Assembly: GCF_000379525.1 (NCBI RefSeq)
Contig: NZ_KB902491.1
Span: forward strand, 1-64,000
DNA from: Lamprocystis purpurea DSM 4197
Lineage (GTDB): Bacteria > Pseudomonadota > Gammaproteobacteria > Chromatiales > Chromatiaceae
Direction of reading: 5' to 3'
DNA length: 64,000 nucleotides
Every line of letters begins with the position of its first letter. The stretch's first letter is position 1. The notes below the pieces were generated by a model. The model ran no database searches, had not been told where the DNA came from, and worked only from the letters and a program-made list of their open reading frames with translations. This document shows positions 19,180 through 27,434 of the stretch, one piece after another. The position numbers were made by a program, and so were the translations under genes.

Positions 19180-19707
19180 TCAGCGGGGAGGCTCGACCAT
19201 GGTATCCCAGGTTCCCTGGGCATCCATGATCAATTCACACACCTCGCGCACGGCGCCCCGTCCACCGGGTGCTTCGGTGCACCAGTGGGCATGCTGCCGG
19301 ACCAGCGGATGGGCATCGCCCACGGCGATCGCCAGACCGACCCGGCGCATGACCGGCAGGTCGATCACATCGTCGCCGACGTAGGCGCAGGCGTCGTCGG
19401 GCAGTTCCAGAATCTGTTTCAGCTCATCGTAGGCCGGCACTTTGTCACGGCACCCCTGATAGACATGGGCGACACCCAGGTGTTCCATGCGGATGCGCAC
19501 CAGGTTCGAGTTGCGCCCGCTGATCACCGCCAGGCGCACGCCGGTCTCCTGCAGCAACACCATACCATGACCGTCACGGGCGTTGAACGCTTTGAATTCC
19601 TGGCCATCGTCACCCAGGAACAGACTGCCGTCGGTCAAGACCCCGTCGACGTCGAGGATCACCAGGCGGATGCGGGCGGCCCGCTTGCGAATCGCTTGTT
19701 TGCTCAC
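19180..19707 (-). CDS. kdsC: 3-deoxy-D-manno-octulosonate 8-phosphate phosphatase
   Basis: 175 residues, HAD superfamily C0 type without a cap. Nucleophile motif LVILDVDGVLTDG (Asp19, Asp21), then ISGRNSNLV, and CAYVGDDVIDLPVM as the metal-binding motif III. It makes Kdo from Kdo-8-phosphate for the LPS inner core. It follows kdsD by 8 bp and precedes lptC, the normal order. Confidence 0.95.
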   Translation of the reverse strand: MSKQAIRKRAARIRLVILDVDGVLTDGSLFLGDDGQEFKAFNARDGHGMVLLQETGVRLAVISGRNSNLVRIRMEHLGVAHVYQGCRDKVPAYDELKQILELPDDACAYVGDDVIDLPVMRRVGLAIAVGDAHPLVRQHAHWCTEAPGGRGAVREVCELIMDAQGTWDTMVEPPR

Positions 19708-19715
19708 GGTTCCTC

Positions 19716-20735
19716 TCAGACTACGCCGGCGCGCAGCAGATCATGCATGTTGAGCGCCCCGGTCGGACAGCCTTCGTCGTCGACCACCAGCAGCGCGTTG
19801 ATTGATTTCGCCTCCATCAGCCGCAGGGCCTCGGCGGCCAGGTCCGCGGCGGCGACGGTGACACAGCCGGCCGTCATCACCGTGTCGATGAGGGTCCGTC
19901 GGACATCGATCCCGCGGTCGAGGGCGCGGCGCAGGTCGCCGTCGGTGAAGATGCCGGCCAGCCGGCCCTGGGGGTCGACCACCGCGGTCATGCCCAGCCC
20001 GGCGCGTGACATTTCTTCCAGGGTGGCGAGCAGCGCGGTTCCCAGCGGGACCCGCGGCACCTGCTCGCCGCGGTGCATGATATCCTCAACATGCAGCAGC
20101 AGGCGCCGTCCCAGGGTGCCGGCGGGGTGCGAGCGGGCAAAATCGTCGGCGGTGAAGCCGCGGCTCTCCAGCAAGGCAATCGCCAGAGCGTCGCCCATCG
20201 CCAGGGTGGCAGTGGTGCTGGAGGTGGGTGCCAGACCCAGGGGACAGGCCTCGCGGGTGACGCTGACATCCAGGTTGATATCCGCCTCACGGGCCAGGGT
20301 CGAATCGGTACGCCCGGTCATGGTGATCAGCGGTACGCTCAACCGCTTGATGAGCGGCAGAATGGTCAGCAATTCAGCGGTCTCGCCGGAGTTGGAGAGT
20401 GCCAGTACCACGTCGCGCGGAGTGATCATCCCCAGATCGCCATGACTGGCCTCGCCAGGGTGCACAAAGAAAGCCGGACTGCCGGTACTGGCCAGAGTCG
20501 CGGCGATCTTGCCGCCGATGTGTCCTGACTTGCCCATGCCCAGCACGACGATCCGCCCCTCGCAAGCCAGCAGGAAGCGACAGGCGTCAACGAATCCGCC
20601 ATCCAGCCGCGCGCCCAAGGCCGCGACCGCGGCGGCCTCGGTCTCGATCACTGCACGACCCAGGTCGCGGATGCGCGCCTCCTGACCGGGGGCCAGGGTG
20701 TGCTTGCGGGTGCCGAGTCTGCGTGGTTCAGTCAT
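19716..20735 (-). CDS. kdsD: D-arabinose 5-phosphate isomerase
   Basis: 339 residues from ATG 20735. SIS domain with VVLGMGKSGHIGGKIAATLASTG, PAFFVHPGEASHGDLGM and LALSNSGETAEL, then two CBS domains (DIMHRGEQVPRV onward, and TVMTAGCVTVAA to the end). It converts ribulose 5-phosphate to arabinose 5-phosphate, the first step of Kdo synthesis. First gene of the kdsD-kdsC-lptCAB-rpoN-hpf run. Confidence 0.95.
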   Translation of the reverse strand: MTEPRRLGTRKHTLAPGQEARIRDLGRAVIETEAAAVAALGARLDGGFVDACRFLLACEGRIVVLGMGKSGHIGGKIAATLASTGSPAFFVHPGEASHGDLGMITPRDVVLALSNSGETAELLTILPLIKRLSVPLITMTGRTDSTLAREADINLDVSVTREACPLGLAPTSSTTATLAMGDALAIALLESRGFTADDFARSHPAGTLGRRLLLHVEDIMHRGEQVPRVPLGTALLATLEEMSRAGLGMTAVVDPQGRLAGIFTDGDLRRALDRGIDVRRTLIDTVMTAGCVTVAAADLAAEALRLMEAKSINALLVVDDEGCPTGALNMHDLLRAGVV

Positions 20736-20798
20736 GGGATTCGCGTAGGGTTTGACATCGAGGGCTGTCTTGCCGCCGGTGGGCCATATAACCATACA

Positions 20799-20993
20799 CT
20801 AAACCGCGCCCAGCGCGGTATGCGATGTTCTTGGATGGGATCGGTCCCGGCAGACTCGACGATGGCTGGATCTGGCGCGGTTTACAGCCTGAAAAAAGTA
20901 TCAATATTCAACCGCGTCTCCACCGAGGTCGGTGAAATCTCCAAGGCCGAACACACCATGAAAACCACGCATTCCGCGCTGGACGCGGTTTAA
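20799..20993. repeat. 195-bp element with 20-bp terminal inverted repeats (MITE-like)
   Basis: Positions 20799-20818 and 20974-20993 are inverted copies that match at 18-19 of 20 bases, built around AAACCGCG and CAGCGCGG. A partial third copy (GGCGCGGTTTA) lies near 20873-20885. There is no coding capacity. It fills most of the gap between kdsD and the divergent gene at 21012 and could be a small non-autonomous mobile element. Confidence 0.55.
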
Positions 20994-21011
20994 CCACTAA
21001 CCACTGCCAAC

Positions 21012-21563
21012 ATGCCCTTGCTTCCCGTGCGCTCTGGTTGGGACCCCTGGTCGGGCGACGACCTGTTTTATCCGGATGATCTGCCGCCGGAGTGGCGGCT
21101 TGCATACTTCGCCAACCTTTGCTGGGCGGTCGCGGTTCCGGCACCGCGCTGGCGTGCGGCGGGCGTCGCGGGCGCCCGCGACTGGGCGCGCGATACCCCC
21201 AGCCGCTTCCGTTTTTATCTGGAGGCCGAGCCCGGTCTGCCGTCCGCCCTGGCCGCGCTGGTCGCCGCGGCGCTGGGGGAACGCTTTGGCGGCCTGATCG
21301 GGCCGCCGCCGGGCGCCGAGTTCGATCTGGAATCCAGGCCGATCCTGGACCCGGGAGCCGGGCCGGGCAGGGACCCGTCCGTGATCAGGGGTCTGGCCTG
21401 GACGGTCCCTGCGGCCGTCATCGACGACCCGCGTGCGTCCCGCGCCTGGATCGAGCGGCGGGTCTCGGCGTCACCCGCTGGGCTGATCCTGGCGCTGCTC
21501 GGGCCTTGCCCGGCGGCGGTGGTCGAGCGATGGCAGACACTGGTGGAACTGATGGGATGTTAG
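21012..21563 (+). CDS. Uncharacterised protein
   Basis: 183 residues starting MPLLPVRSGWDPWSG; the segment DDLFYPDDLPPEWRLAYFANLCWAV is rich in acidic and aromatic residues and looks like a conserved core. No signal peptide or membrane helix. Codon usage is GC-rich in the third position, which supports a real gene. I do not recognise the family. Divergent from kdsD across the inverted-repeat element. Confidence 0.7.
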   Translation: MPLLPVRSGWDPWSGDDLFYPDDLPPEWRLAYFANLCWAVAVPAPRWRAAGVAGARDWARDTPSRFRFYLEAEPGLPSALAALVAAALGERFGGLIGPPPGAEFDLESRPILDPGAGPGRDPSVIRGLAWTVPAAVIDDPRASRAWIERRVSASPAGLILALLGPCPAAVVERWQTLVELMGC

Positions 21564-21835
21564 CCTATGATAGCCATGGCCGGGCTCGGGACTTCGATGG
21601 TTGGCAGATCGTCACGCTTGAGTCGCAGCAACGCAGTCGCGCGCATATTCGGCTGTTCGTCAGCGTCTTAGCCACTTTCCTGAAAGACGGCAGGGCATCC
21701 CTGGCCTATGGTGGAACACCGCGTTCGGTGGTTCTGACTTATCTGCCTGGCGATGGACCAAGAGTCCCGCATCTCGGTGAATACGGAAGTCAATACAAAT
21801 CGCTGGGGCGCTATATCTTCTCGCTTCGCGCTTGA
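21557..21835 (+). CDS. Small uncharacterised protein, overlapping the previous gene
   Basis: 92 residues from ATG 21557, which overlaps the stop of the preceding gene by 7 bp and could be coupled to it. The sequence (DSHGRARDFDGWQIVTLES, HIRLFVSVLATFLKDG, YGSQYKSLGRYIFSLRA) has balanced composition, and the stretch is less GC-rich than its neighbours. No family recognised. It may instead be a chance frame. Confidence 0.4.
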   Translation: MLAYDSHGRARDFDGWQIVTLESQQRSRAHIRLFVSVLATFLKDGRASLAYGGTPRSVVLTYLPGDGPRVPHLGEYGSQYKSLGRYIFSLRA

Positions 21836-21867
21836 TGGTTCTCAGCCCGTTACGCGGGCCTTGAGCG

Positions 21868-22662
21868 TCAGTCGACCCCGAGGATCCACCCTTCGATGTC
21901 GGCCATGGCGCGCTGCGGCGGCGTCAGGGCGGGTGCGAGGGCGTCTTGCAGGCGGCCGTCCAGATCGGCCTGACGCAGCCAGGCGGCGACGCTCCAGGCG
22001 TCGTGCTGGTCCGGGGTGCGTCCGTCCGGAGGGAACAGACGCTTCCAGCGGGCGGGGTAGACCTCGGCCACCATCGAGCGTCCGGCCGGGACCTGCCAGC
22101 CGTCGAACGGCCAGCAGTGGATCCGGTCGCCCAGGTGCCGGCGCAGATAGAGCAGCCATGGCAGGCCGGCGTGGGTGGACTTGGCGACCGAACCTTGCAC
22201 GTCGAAATGAAAGACCGACTTGGCCGCGCCCGCGCGTGTCTCGGTCAGGCGACGCCAGCGGGTGCTGCCCATCCGCGCGGCGCCATTGCCGGCGTTACCG
22301 TAGCGGACAAAATCCACGTAGATGTCGTCGTCGGTCGGCCAATGGCGCTGGAAATCGGCGAGGAAGGCCGGCCAATCGAAGGGCAGGTGGTGGGCCTCGA
22401 AATAGGCTAACGGAAACGAAAAGCCGTGGTCGATGCCGACCAGGGTGGGCTGGTCTTCGGCCAGACGGTCCACCAGCCATTCCGCGATCCCGCGCCGCGT
22501 CCAGTAGGTGCGCGGGCTGGGCGGCGGCACGACCTCCGCGGGCAGCGCTGCCCGATCCGCCTGGTAGACACGCAGCCCCTGGAGGCTGGACTTGGGCGTG
22601 GCGGCGCCCGAGTAGTCGATGCCGATATAGCGGGCGAAGGCCGGGTTGGCGTTGCTGTTCAT
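21868..22662 (-). CDS. RNase H-fold protein, DUF429-like
   Basis: 264 residues. RYIGIDYSGAATP at the N-terminus is a first-strand acidic motif of the RNase H/actin-like fold, LVGIDHGFSFPLAYF a second, and TPDQHDAWSVAAWLR near the end carries a third acidic/histidine motif. This arrangement is what DUF429 (predicted RNase H-like nucleases) shows, so the assignment rests on motif pattern only. Substrate unknown. Convergent with the 21557 gene and divergent from the GH57 gene. Confidence 0.6.
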   Translation of the reverse strand: MNSNANPAFARYIGIDYSGAATPKSSLQGLRVYQADRAALPAEVVPPPSPRTYWTRRGIAEWLVDRLAEDQPTLVGIDHGFSFPLAYFEAHHLPFDWPAFLADFQRHWPTDDDIYVDFVRYGNAGNGAARMGSTRWRRLTETRAGAAKSVFHFDVQGSVAKSTHAGLPWLLYLRRHLGDRIHCWPFDGWQVPAGRSMVAEVYPARWKRLFPPDGRTPDQHDAWSVAAWLRQADLDGRLQDALAPALTPPQRAMADIEGWILGVD

Positions 22663-22868
22663 ACCGCAGGGATGATCTCATATCGAGGCGCCAAGCGCGC
22701 CGGATTTACGAGGAATCGACGTCGATCTCTCGGCTTTGGGCCGGGCGGCCCAGTCTGAGGCGCCGCCGTCCTCCGGCGCCGATCTGGCGTTGATCCTGGG
22801 GCCGTGCGATGATCACCATTGTGGGTACGACCCCGTTCGAGGGCCGGCCGGAGCCGCGGTGGGAACCG

Positions 22869-24527
22869 ATGACAAGCACTCTCTTTCACGCCCTTGGGCT
22901 GCACATGCATCAGCCGCCGGGCAATCTGCGCCTGTTGATCGAAGCCAACCCCTGGGAGGCCGAGCAGATCATGCGCTGTTACGAGCGCCCGGTGCGCTAC
23001 GCCGCGCGGTATCGCGACGTGGCCAGGCTGCACGTCGGTTTCTCCGGTGGGCTGCTGGATCAACTGCTGGACCAGCGGGTGGTCGATCTTTACCGCCACA
23101 TCCTGGATATTCCCGCGATGCTCGATGGTTACGCCCAGGCGGACAACATCGAACTGATCGGCATGGGCCAGCATCATCCGATCTTTCCGCTCATCCCGCG
23201 GGAGGATTGGCCCGAGCAACTGGAACTGGGACGTGTCACCATGCAGCGCGCCTTCGGCCGCATGCCCCGCGGCTTCTGGCCGCCGGAGTTGGCCTTCACC
23301 ATGGAGATGATCCCGGCCCTGGTCGAGGCGGGTTTCGACTATGTGGTGGCCGACGGTATCCATGTGCTGCCCGAGGACGGCATCAGCGATGTCTTCCGCC
23401 CTTACCTGGCCTGCCATGATGGCGTGTGTATCACCGTGGTGCCGCGGGATCGCGATGTGTCCGCCGCCCAGCACACCGGGCTCGATGCCACCTGGTTTCA
23501 GAACGAGGTGCGCTGGCGCACCGGGGGTTCGGCGCGCCCGCATGAGCCGCGGTTGGTCACCACCTGGTCCGATGGGGAGAACGGCAACTGGTTTCGTGAG
23601 CCCCACGAGGGATCCGGGTTTTTCGGCTATTTCTTCGCTCCTTACATGGAGCATTACCGTGGCGGAGAGTATCCGGTCAACCCCGTTTCACTGAGTGCCT
23701 ATCTTGAACAGCATCCACCGCAGGCCTATGCCCAGGTGCAGACCGGCAGTTGGAATGTCGGCATGGGTTTCGTGCCGGATCTGTCCCAATGGGCCGGCAG
23801 CGCGGAGCAGAAAGCGGCGGTGGAGGAGGTCACTCGTTTGAGCGCGCGTTATTGGGACCTGCTCACGCGTCTGCATGCGACCCGGCGTGTCCATCATTGC
23901 TGGGAGGCGCTGGAACGTGCCCGCCGCCTGCTCCTGGAGGCCGAGACCAGTTGTTACTTTGTGTGGGGCGATTCCTGGATTCCGCTCCTGTATGAACGGA
24001 CCGCGTCGGCGTTCAAAGACCTGGACACGGTCGCGGCGGCCCTGGATGCCGCGCTGAGCCCGCCGGTTTCCGGGAAGGGGCAGCCGGAACCCGAACAGAT
24101 CGATCAGGCCGCCACCCCGAGCGTTCAGGCCGTGACCGAGTTGCCGTCCGAACCGCCGCTGGAGCTGCCGGGCGAGCAGCCGCCTGAGTTGCCGGGTGAG
24201 CTGCCGCCTGAACTGCCGGGCGAGCAGCCGCCTGAGATGCCGGGTGAACTGCCGCCTGAGCTGCCGGGCGGTCAGCCCACTGAGTTGCTGTCTGAACTGT
24301 TGCGTGTCCGGTCGCCTGATCTCGCGGAACCAGCGACCCATGTCGCCGAGGCCCGCCGCGCCGGCCCGCTGGAAGTCACGGCCACGACCAACCCGTTCGA
24401 AACGGCCGGGGATCCGCTGGATACCCTGCCGGACACGACTACCAATGCGACGCGTCCCGGTTCGCCGCCTGCCAGGGTGCATCCCGGCGGCGGGCGGACT
24501 GGACCCAAGCGGACACAGAGGCGCTGA
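22869..24527 (+). CDS. GH57 family glycoside hydrolase with a Pro/Glu repeat tail
   Basis: 552 residues from ATG 22869 (an in-frame ATG at 22809 is also possible). The GH57 domain (about 1-400) shows LGLHMHQPPGNLR, LIGMGQHHPIFPLI, GFWPPELAF with the likely nucleophile Glu140, and TTWSDGENGNWF with the likely acid Asp235. GH57 enzymes act on alpha-glucans (amylase, glucanotransferase or branching). From about residue 430 there is a low-complexity tail made of near-repeats of ELPGEQPP and ELPGELPP, then a disordered C-terminus. First of the run leading to a DUF4912 protein and glycogen synthase, so storage glycogen metabolism is the likely setting. Confidence 0.87.
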   Translation: MTSTLFHALGLHMHQPPGNLRLLIEANPWEAEQIMRCYERPVRYAARYRDVARLHVGFSGGLLDQLLDQRVVDLYRHILDIPAMLDGYAQADNIELIGMGQHHPIFPLIPREDWPEQLELGRVTMQRAFGRMPRGFWPPELAFTMEMIPALVEAGFDYVVADGIHVLPEDGISDVFRPYLACHDGVCITVVPRDRDVSAAQHTGLDATWFQNEVRWRTGGSARPHEPRLVTTWSDGENGNWFREPHEGSGFFGYFFAPYMEHYRGGEYPVNPVSLSAYLEQHPPQAYAQVQTGSWNVGMGFVPDLSQWAGSAEQKAAVEEVTRLSARYWDLLTRLHATRRVHHCWEALERARRLLLEAETSCYFVWGDSWIPLLYERTASAFKDLDTVAAALDAALSPPVSGKGQPEPEQIDQAATPSVQAVTELPSEPPLELPGEQPPELPGELPPELPGEQPPEMPGELPPELPGGQPTELLSELLRVRSPDLAEPATHVAEARRAGPLEVTATTNPFETAGDPLDTLPDTTTNATRPGSPPARVHPGGGRTGPKRTQRR

Positions 24528-24627
24528 CAGGGTGAACCGTGCTTGACCGCGGAGGCACGCGGGCCGCGTCGCGCCCGGTGATCAGCAAGCGAATCCGGAG
24601 TGCTGCGCGACGGTCCAGGGGACCGGT

Positions 24628-25803
24628 ATGAGCACGGAACGAGAGACCTCAGAACCAGGGTCGCCGCCCGCTCATCCGGGGTCGGACGGCTCCAGTCCGC
24701 CCGCTGCCGAGGACGATGTGACCGCCGAACTGGCGCCGCACTTTCCCGGCGAGGAGCGCGGCACTGGCGTGGTGCTCTATGGTGCCGCCCGCGGTGTTCT
24801 GCGGGTTCAGTGGCGCCTGGAACCCGACACGCTGGAGCAGGCGGTCGGCTCCTTTCCCGTGGCCGGCGCGCGCCCCACGCTGGTGCTGCGGCTGCGGCGC
24901 CTGCGGCCGGACGGCGGCTCGGATCAACTCGATGAGGTCCGGTTGGCAGCGGTCGCCCGGTCGGGAAGCGGGTTTCGCGAGTTCAGCGTGCCGCTTGACC
25001 ACGGACGCTACCGCGCGGAACTTGGTCTGATCAATAGGGATGGCGGGTGGCTGATGCTGGCCCGCTCGAACGACCTGGACAATGTCGCCAAAGTCGGGGT
25101 CGATCTCACCCGCCTGGCCGCGGCGCCCGCCACGCCGTTATCCCCGAACGCCCAGGACACGGCCGAATCAGTCGGGGCACCGGCCGACCAGCGGCCGACT
25201 GACGCGCGGCCCGTGCCGATCTTTCCGCTCGCACTGCGCCTGATTGCGGAGCACACCGGCGATTTGCCGCCGGGCGCCGGTTCAATCCCGCCGACCGCGC
25301 CCGCCAGTCCGGCACCGGTCGCGCTGCTCGCTCCCGGCATGCCGACCGCGTCCGCCGGCGCGCCCGGGGATGATGTGACCCTTGCGGTCATGCTGGACTC
25401 TGTCGCCCAAGGGTTGCCGGTGCAGCAGGAAGTACGAGCGCCGGACGCGGACGGGGGGCGGGCGGATTCACCGGAGTATCCGCCGTTGCCGGTCCGCCCG
25501 GTGTTTCCGGAGTTGCTGACCGCGGCGGAACCTGCGGCGGCCGAGTCGGTAACCTATGGACCGATCCCACCCTTGTCCTACGGCCAGGAACCGGTCCGGT
25601 CCATGGGGGTTCAGATCCTGGCGGAACTGCGGATCAGCGGTCAGGCGGCACCCGGCACCGAGATCGATCTGTTCGGTCATCCCTATCGGGTGGGGCCCGG
25701 CGGTCGGTTCCAACTGGTCGTGCTGGTGGATGATCCCGAACTGCTGCGCCGGGCACTGGCACTGCATCCGCCACCGGAGCTGCGCGAGAAGCGTGAAGAC
25801 TGA
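24628..25803 (+). CDS. DUF4912-type protein linked to glycogen synthase
   Basis: 391 residues. The central part (GVLRVQWRLEP, LVLRLRRLRP, REFSVPLDHGRYRAELGLINRDGGWLMLARSN) looks like the DUF4912 domain, an all-beta fold rich in aromatic and charged residues. It is followed by a long Pro/Ala-rich, probably disordered linker, then a C-terminal block (PVRSMGVQILAELRISG, GTEIDLFGHPYRVGPGGRFQL) that may fold on its own. No signal peptide. Between the GH57 gene and glgA, so a role in glucan metabolism or its control is inferred. Confidence 0.65.
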   Translation: MSTERETSEPGSPPAHPGSDGSSPPAAEDDVTAELAPHFPGEERGTGVVLYGAARGVLRVQWRLEPDTLEQAVGSFPVAGARPTLVLRLRRLRPDGGSDQLDEVRLAAVARSGSGFREFSVPLDHGRYRAELGLINRDGGWLMLARSNDLDNVAKVGVDLTRLAAAPATPLSPNAQDTAESVGAPADQRPTDARPVPIFPLALRLIAEHTGDLPPGAGSIPPTAPASPAPVALLAPGMPTASAGAPGDDVTLAVMLDSVAQGLPVQQEVRAPDADGGRADSPEYPPLPVRPVFPELLTAAEPAAAESVTYGPIPPLSYGQEPVRSMGVQILAELRISGQAAPGTEIDLFGHPYRVGPGGRFQLVVLVDDPELLRRALALHPPPELREKRED

Positions 25804-25967
25804 GCCCCAGGGGGCGTCGGTCGCGACCCGTCGGCGGTTATACTTCCACCCTCGCATCCCTGGCCGCGTTCCGGACTTGCCGTCCGCCCAGCAGCCCCAG
25901 GGAGCGCATCAACGAGTGGCGACGCGGAGCGCTGCCGACACACGAGCGAATCTAGGGGGTAGGGCTC

Positions 25968-27434
25968 ATGTACATCGCGATGGTCAGCGCCGAGTGCGCG
26001 CCGATTGCCAAGGCCGGCGGTCTTGGGGACTTCGTCCAGGGCCTGGCGCGGGAACTCGCCATCCGCGGCAACCAGGTCGAGATCTTCCTCCCCAAGTACG
26101 ACGTGTTGCGTTTTGATCGAATCTGGAACCTCACCAAGTGTCATCGGGATCTGTGGGTGCCCTATTACGACCAATGGGTTCACTGCGACGTCGAATGTGG
26201 CGAGGTCGACGGACTCAAGTGCTATTTCATCGACGAGCATGCCCGCGAGAACTTCTTTCGGCGCGGCAAGATCTATGGCGAGCCGGATGATCCCAACCGC
26301 TTCGCTTTTTATTGCCGCGCGGTACTGGAGTTCATGTACAAGTCCGGCCGGCATCCGGATGTCATCCATTGCAATGACTGGCAGACCGGTCTGGTGCCGG
26401 TCCTCCTGTATGAGATTTATCAGGCGCTGGGGATGACCCATTCGCGGGTCTGCTACACGCTCCATAACATGGGCCATCAGGGCGTGGTGGGCGAGCACGT
26501 GCTGCGTCAGGTCGGCCTGCGGCCCGATCGCCTATTGGTCATGGAGCGGCTGCTCGACCCGGTCAGTCACCGCGCGGGCAACCTGATGAAGGGCGGGATC
26601 GTCTTCTCCAACTTCGTCACCACGGTGTCGCCCCGCTATGCCTGGGAGATCCAGCATACCGATCAGGGGATGGGCTTGCAGGGGGTGCTGCAGTACTATG
26701 ACCGGAAATTCGGCGGCGTCCTGAACGGCATCGATTATTCGGTGTGGAATCCGGAGCTGGATACCCATCTGCCCAAGCCCTATGGCCCCGACAGTCTGCC
26801 CAATAAGGCGGCAAGCAAGCGCGCCCTGCGCGAACGGGTCGGGCTGGAAGACGTGTTCAAGCCGATCATCTCGGTGGTCAGTCGGCTGGATCGGCAGAAG
26901 GGCGTGGACCTGATCCGTCACGCCATCTATCACACGCTGAAAAGCGGCTGTCAGTTCGTGCTCCTCGGCTCAGCCCCGGAGCCGAAAGTCAATGAGCTGT
27001 TCTGGGGCATCAAGCACGAGATGGACGCCAATCCCGATTGCCATCTGGAATTGACCTATAACGAAGAGCTGTCGCACCTGATCTATGGCGGGGCCGACAT
27101 GATCCTGATTCCCAGCGTCTATGAGCCCTGCGGTTTGACGCAGATGATCGCCATGAAATACGGCGTGGTGCCGATCGTGCGGCGGGTCGGCGGGTTGGCG
27201 GATACGGTCTTCGACGCCAACTATTCGGACAAGCCGTTCGAGGAGCGCAACGGCTACCTGTTCGACGAGCTCACGCCGGCCAGTCTGGAAGCCGCGATGG
27301 ACCGCGCCATCGGGCTCTGGTTCCGCTTCCCGGAATATTTCAGACAGTTGCGGACCAACGGCATGCGCGCCGACAACTCCTGGAACAAGCCGGGCCAGCA
27401 GTATCTCGATATCTATCATCACCTGCGTGGGTGA
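25968..27434 (+). CDS. glgA: Glycogen synthase (ADP-glucose type, GT5)
   Basis: 488 residues. The N-terminal ADP-glucose-binding motif KAGGLGD begins at Lys15; DVIHCNDWQTGLVPVLL and TLHNMGHQG follow; the C-terminal GT domain has PIISVVSRLDRQKGVDL, MILIPSVYEPCGLTQMIAMKYG and VPIVRRVGGLADTV. It extends alpha-1,4-glucan chains. GGGGGT lies upstream of the ATG. The stop overlaps the next gene as GTGA. Confidence 0.95.
   Translation: MYIAMVSAECAPIAKAGGLGDFVQGLARELAIRGNQVEIFLPKYDVLRFDRIWNLTKCHRDLWVPYYDQWVHCDVECGEVDGLKCYFIDEHARENFFRRGKIYGEPDDPNRFAFYCRAVLEFMYKSGRHPDVIHCNDWQTGLVPVLLYEIYQALGMTHSRVCYTLHNMGHQGVVGEHVLRQVGLRPDRLLVMERLLDPVSHRAGNLMKGGIVFSNFVTTVSPRYAWEIQHTDQGMGLQGVLQYYDRKFGGVLNGIDYSVWNPELDTHLPKPYGPDSLPNKAASKRALRERVGLEDVFKPIISVVSRLDRQKGVDLIRHAIYHTLKSGCQFVLLGSAPEPKVNELFWGIKHEMDANPDCHLELTYNEELSHLIYGGADMILIPSVYEPCGLTQMIAMKYGVVPIVRRVGGLADTVFDANYSDKPFEERNGYLFDELTPASLEAAMDRAIGLWFRFPEYFRQLRTNGMRADNSWNKPGQQYLDIYHHLRG

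Noticed and set aside
22809-22868. Upstream ATG 22809 for the GH57 gene
   Set aside because: It adds 20 residues unlike the family start; the GH57 domain begins right after ATG 22869.
24121-24290. Tandem DNA repeat as a mobile or CRISPR-like array
   Set aside because: The repeat is in frame inside the GH57 gene and encodes ELPGE(Q/L)PP units with no spacers.
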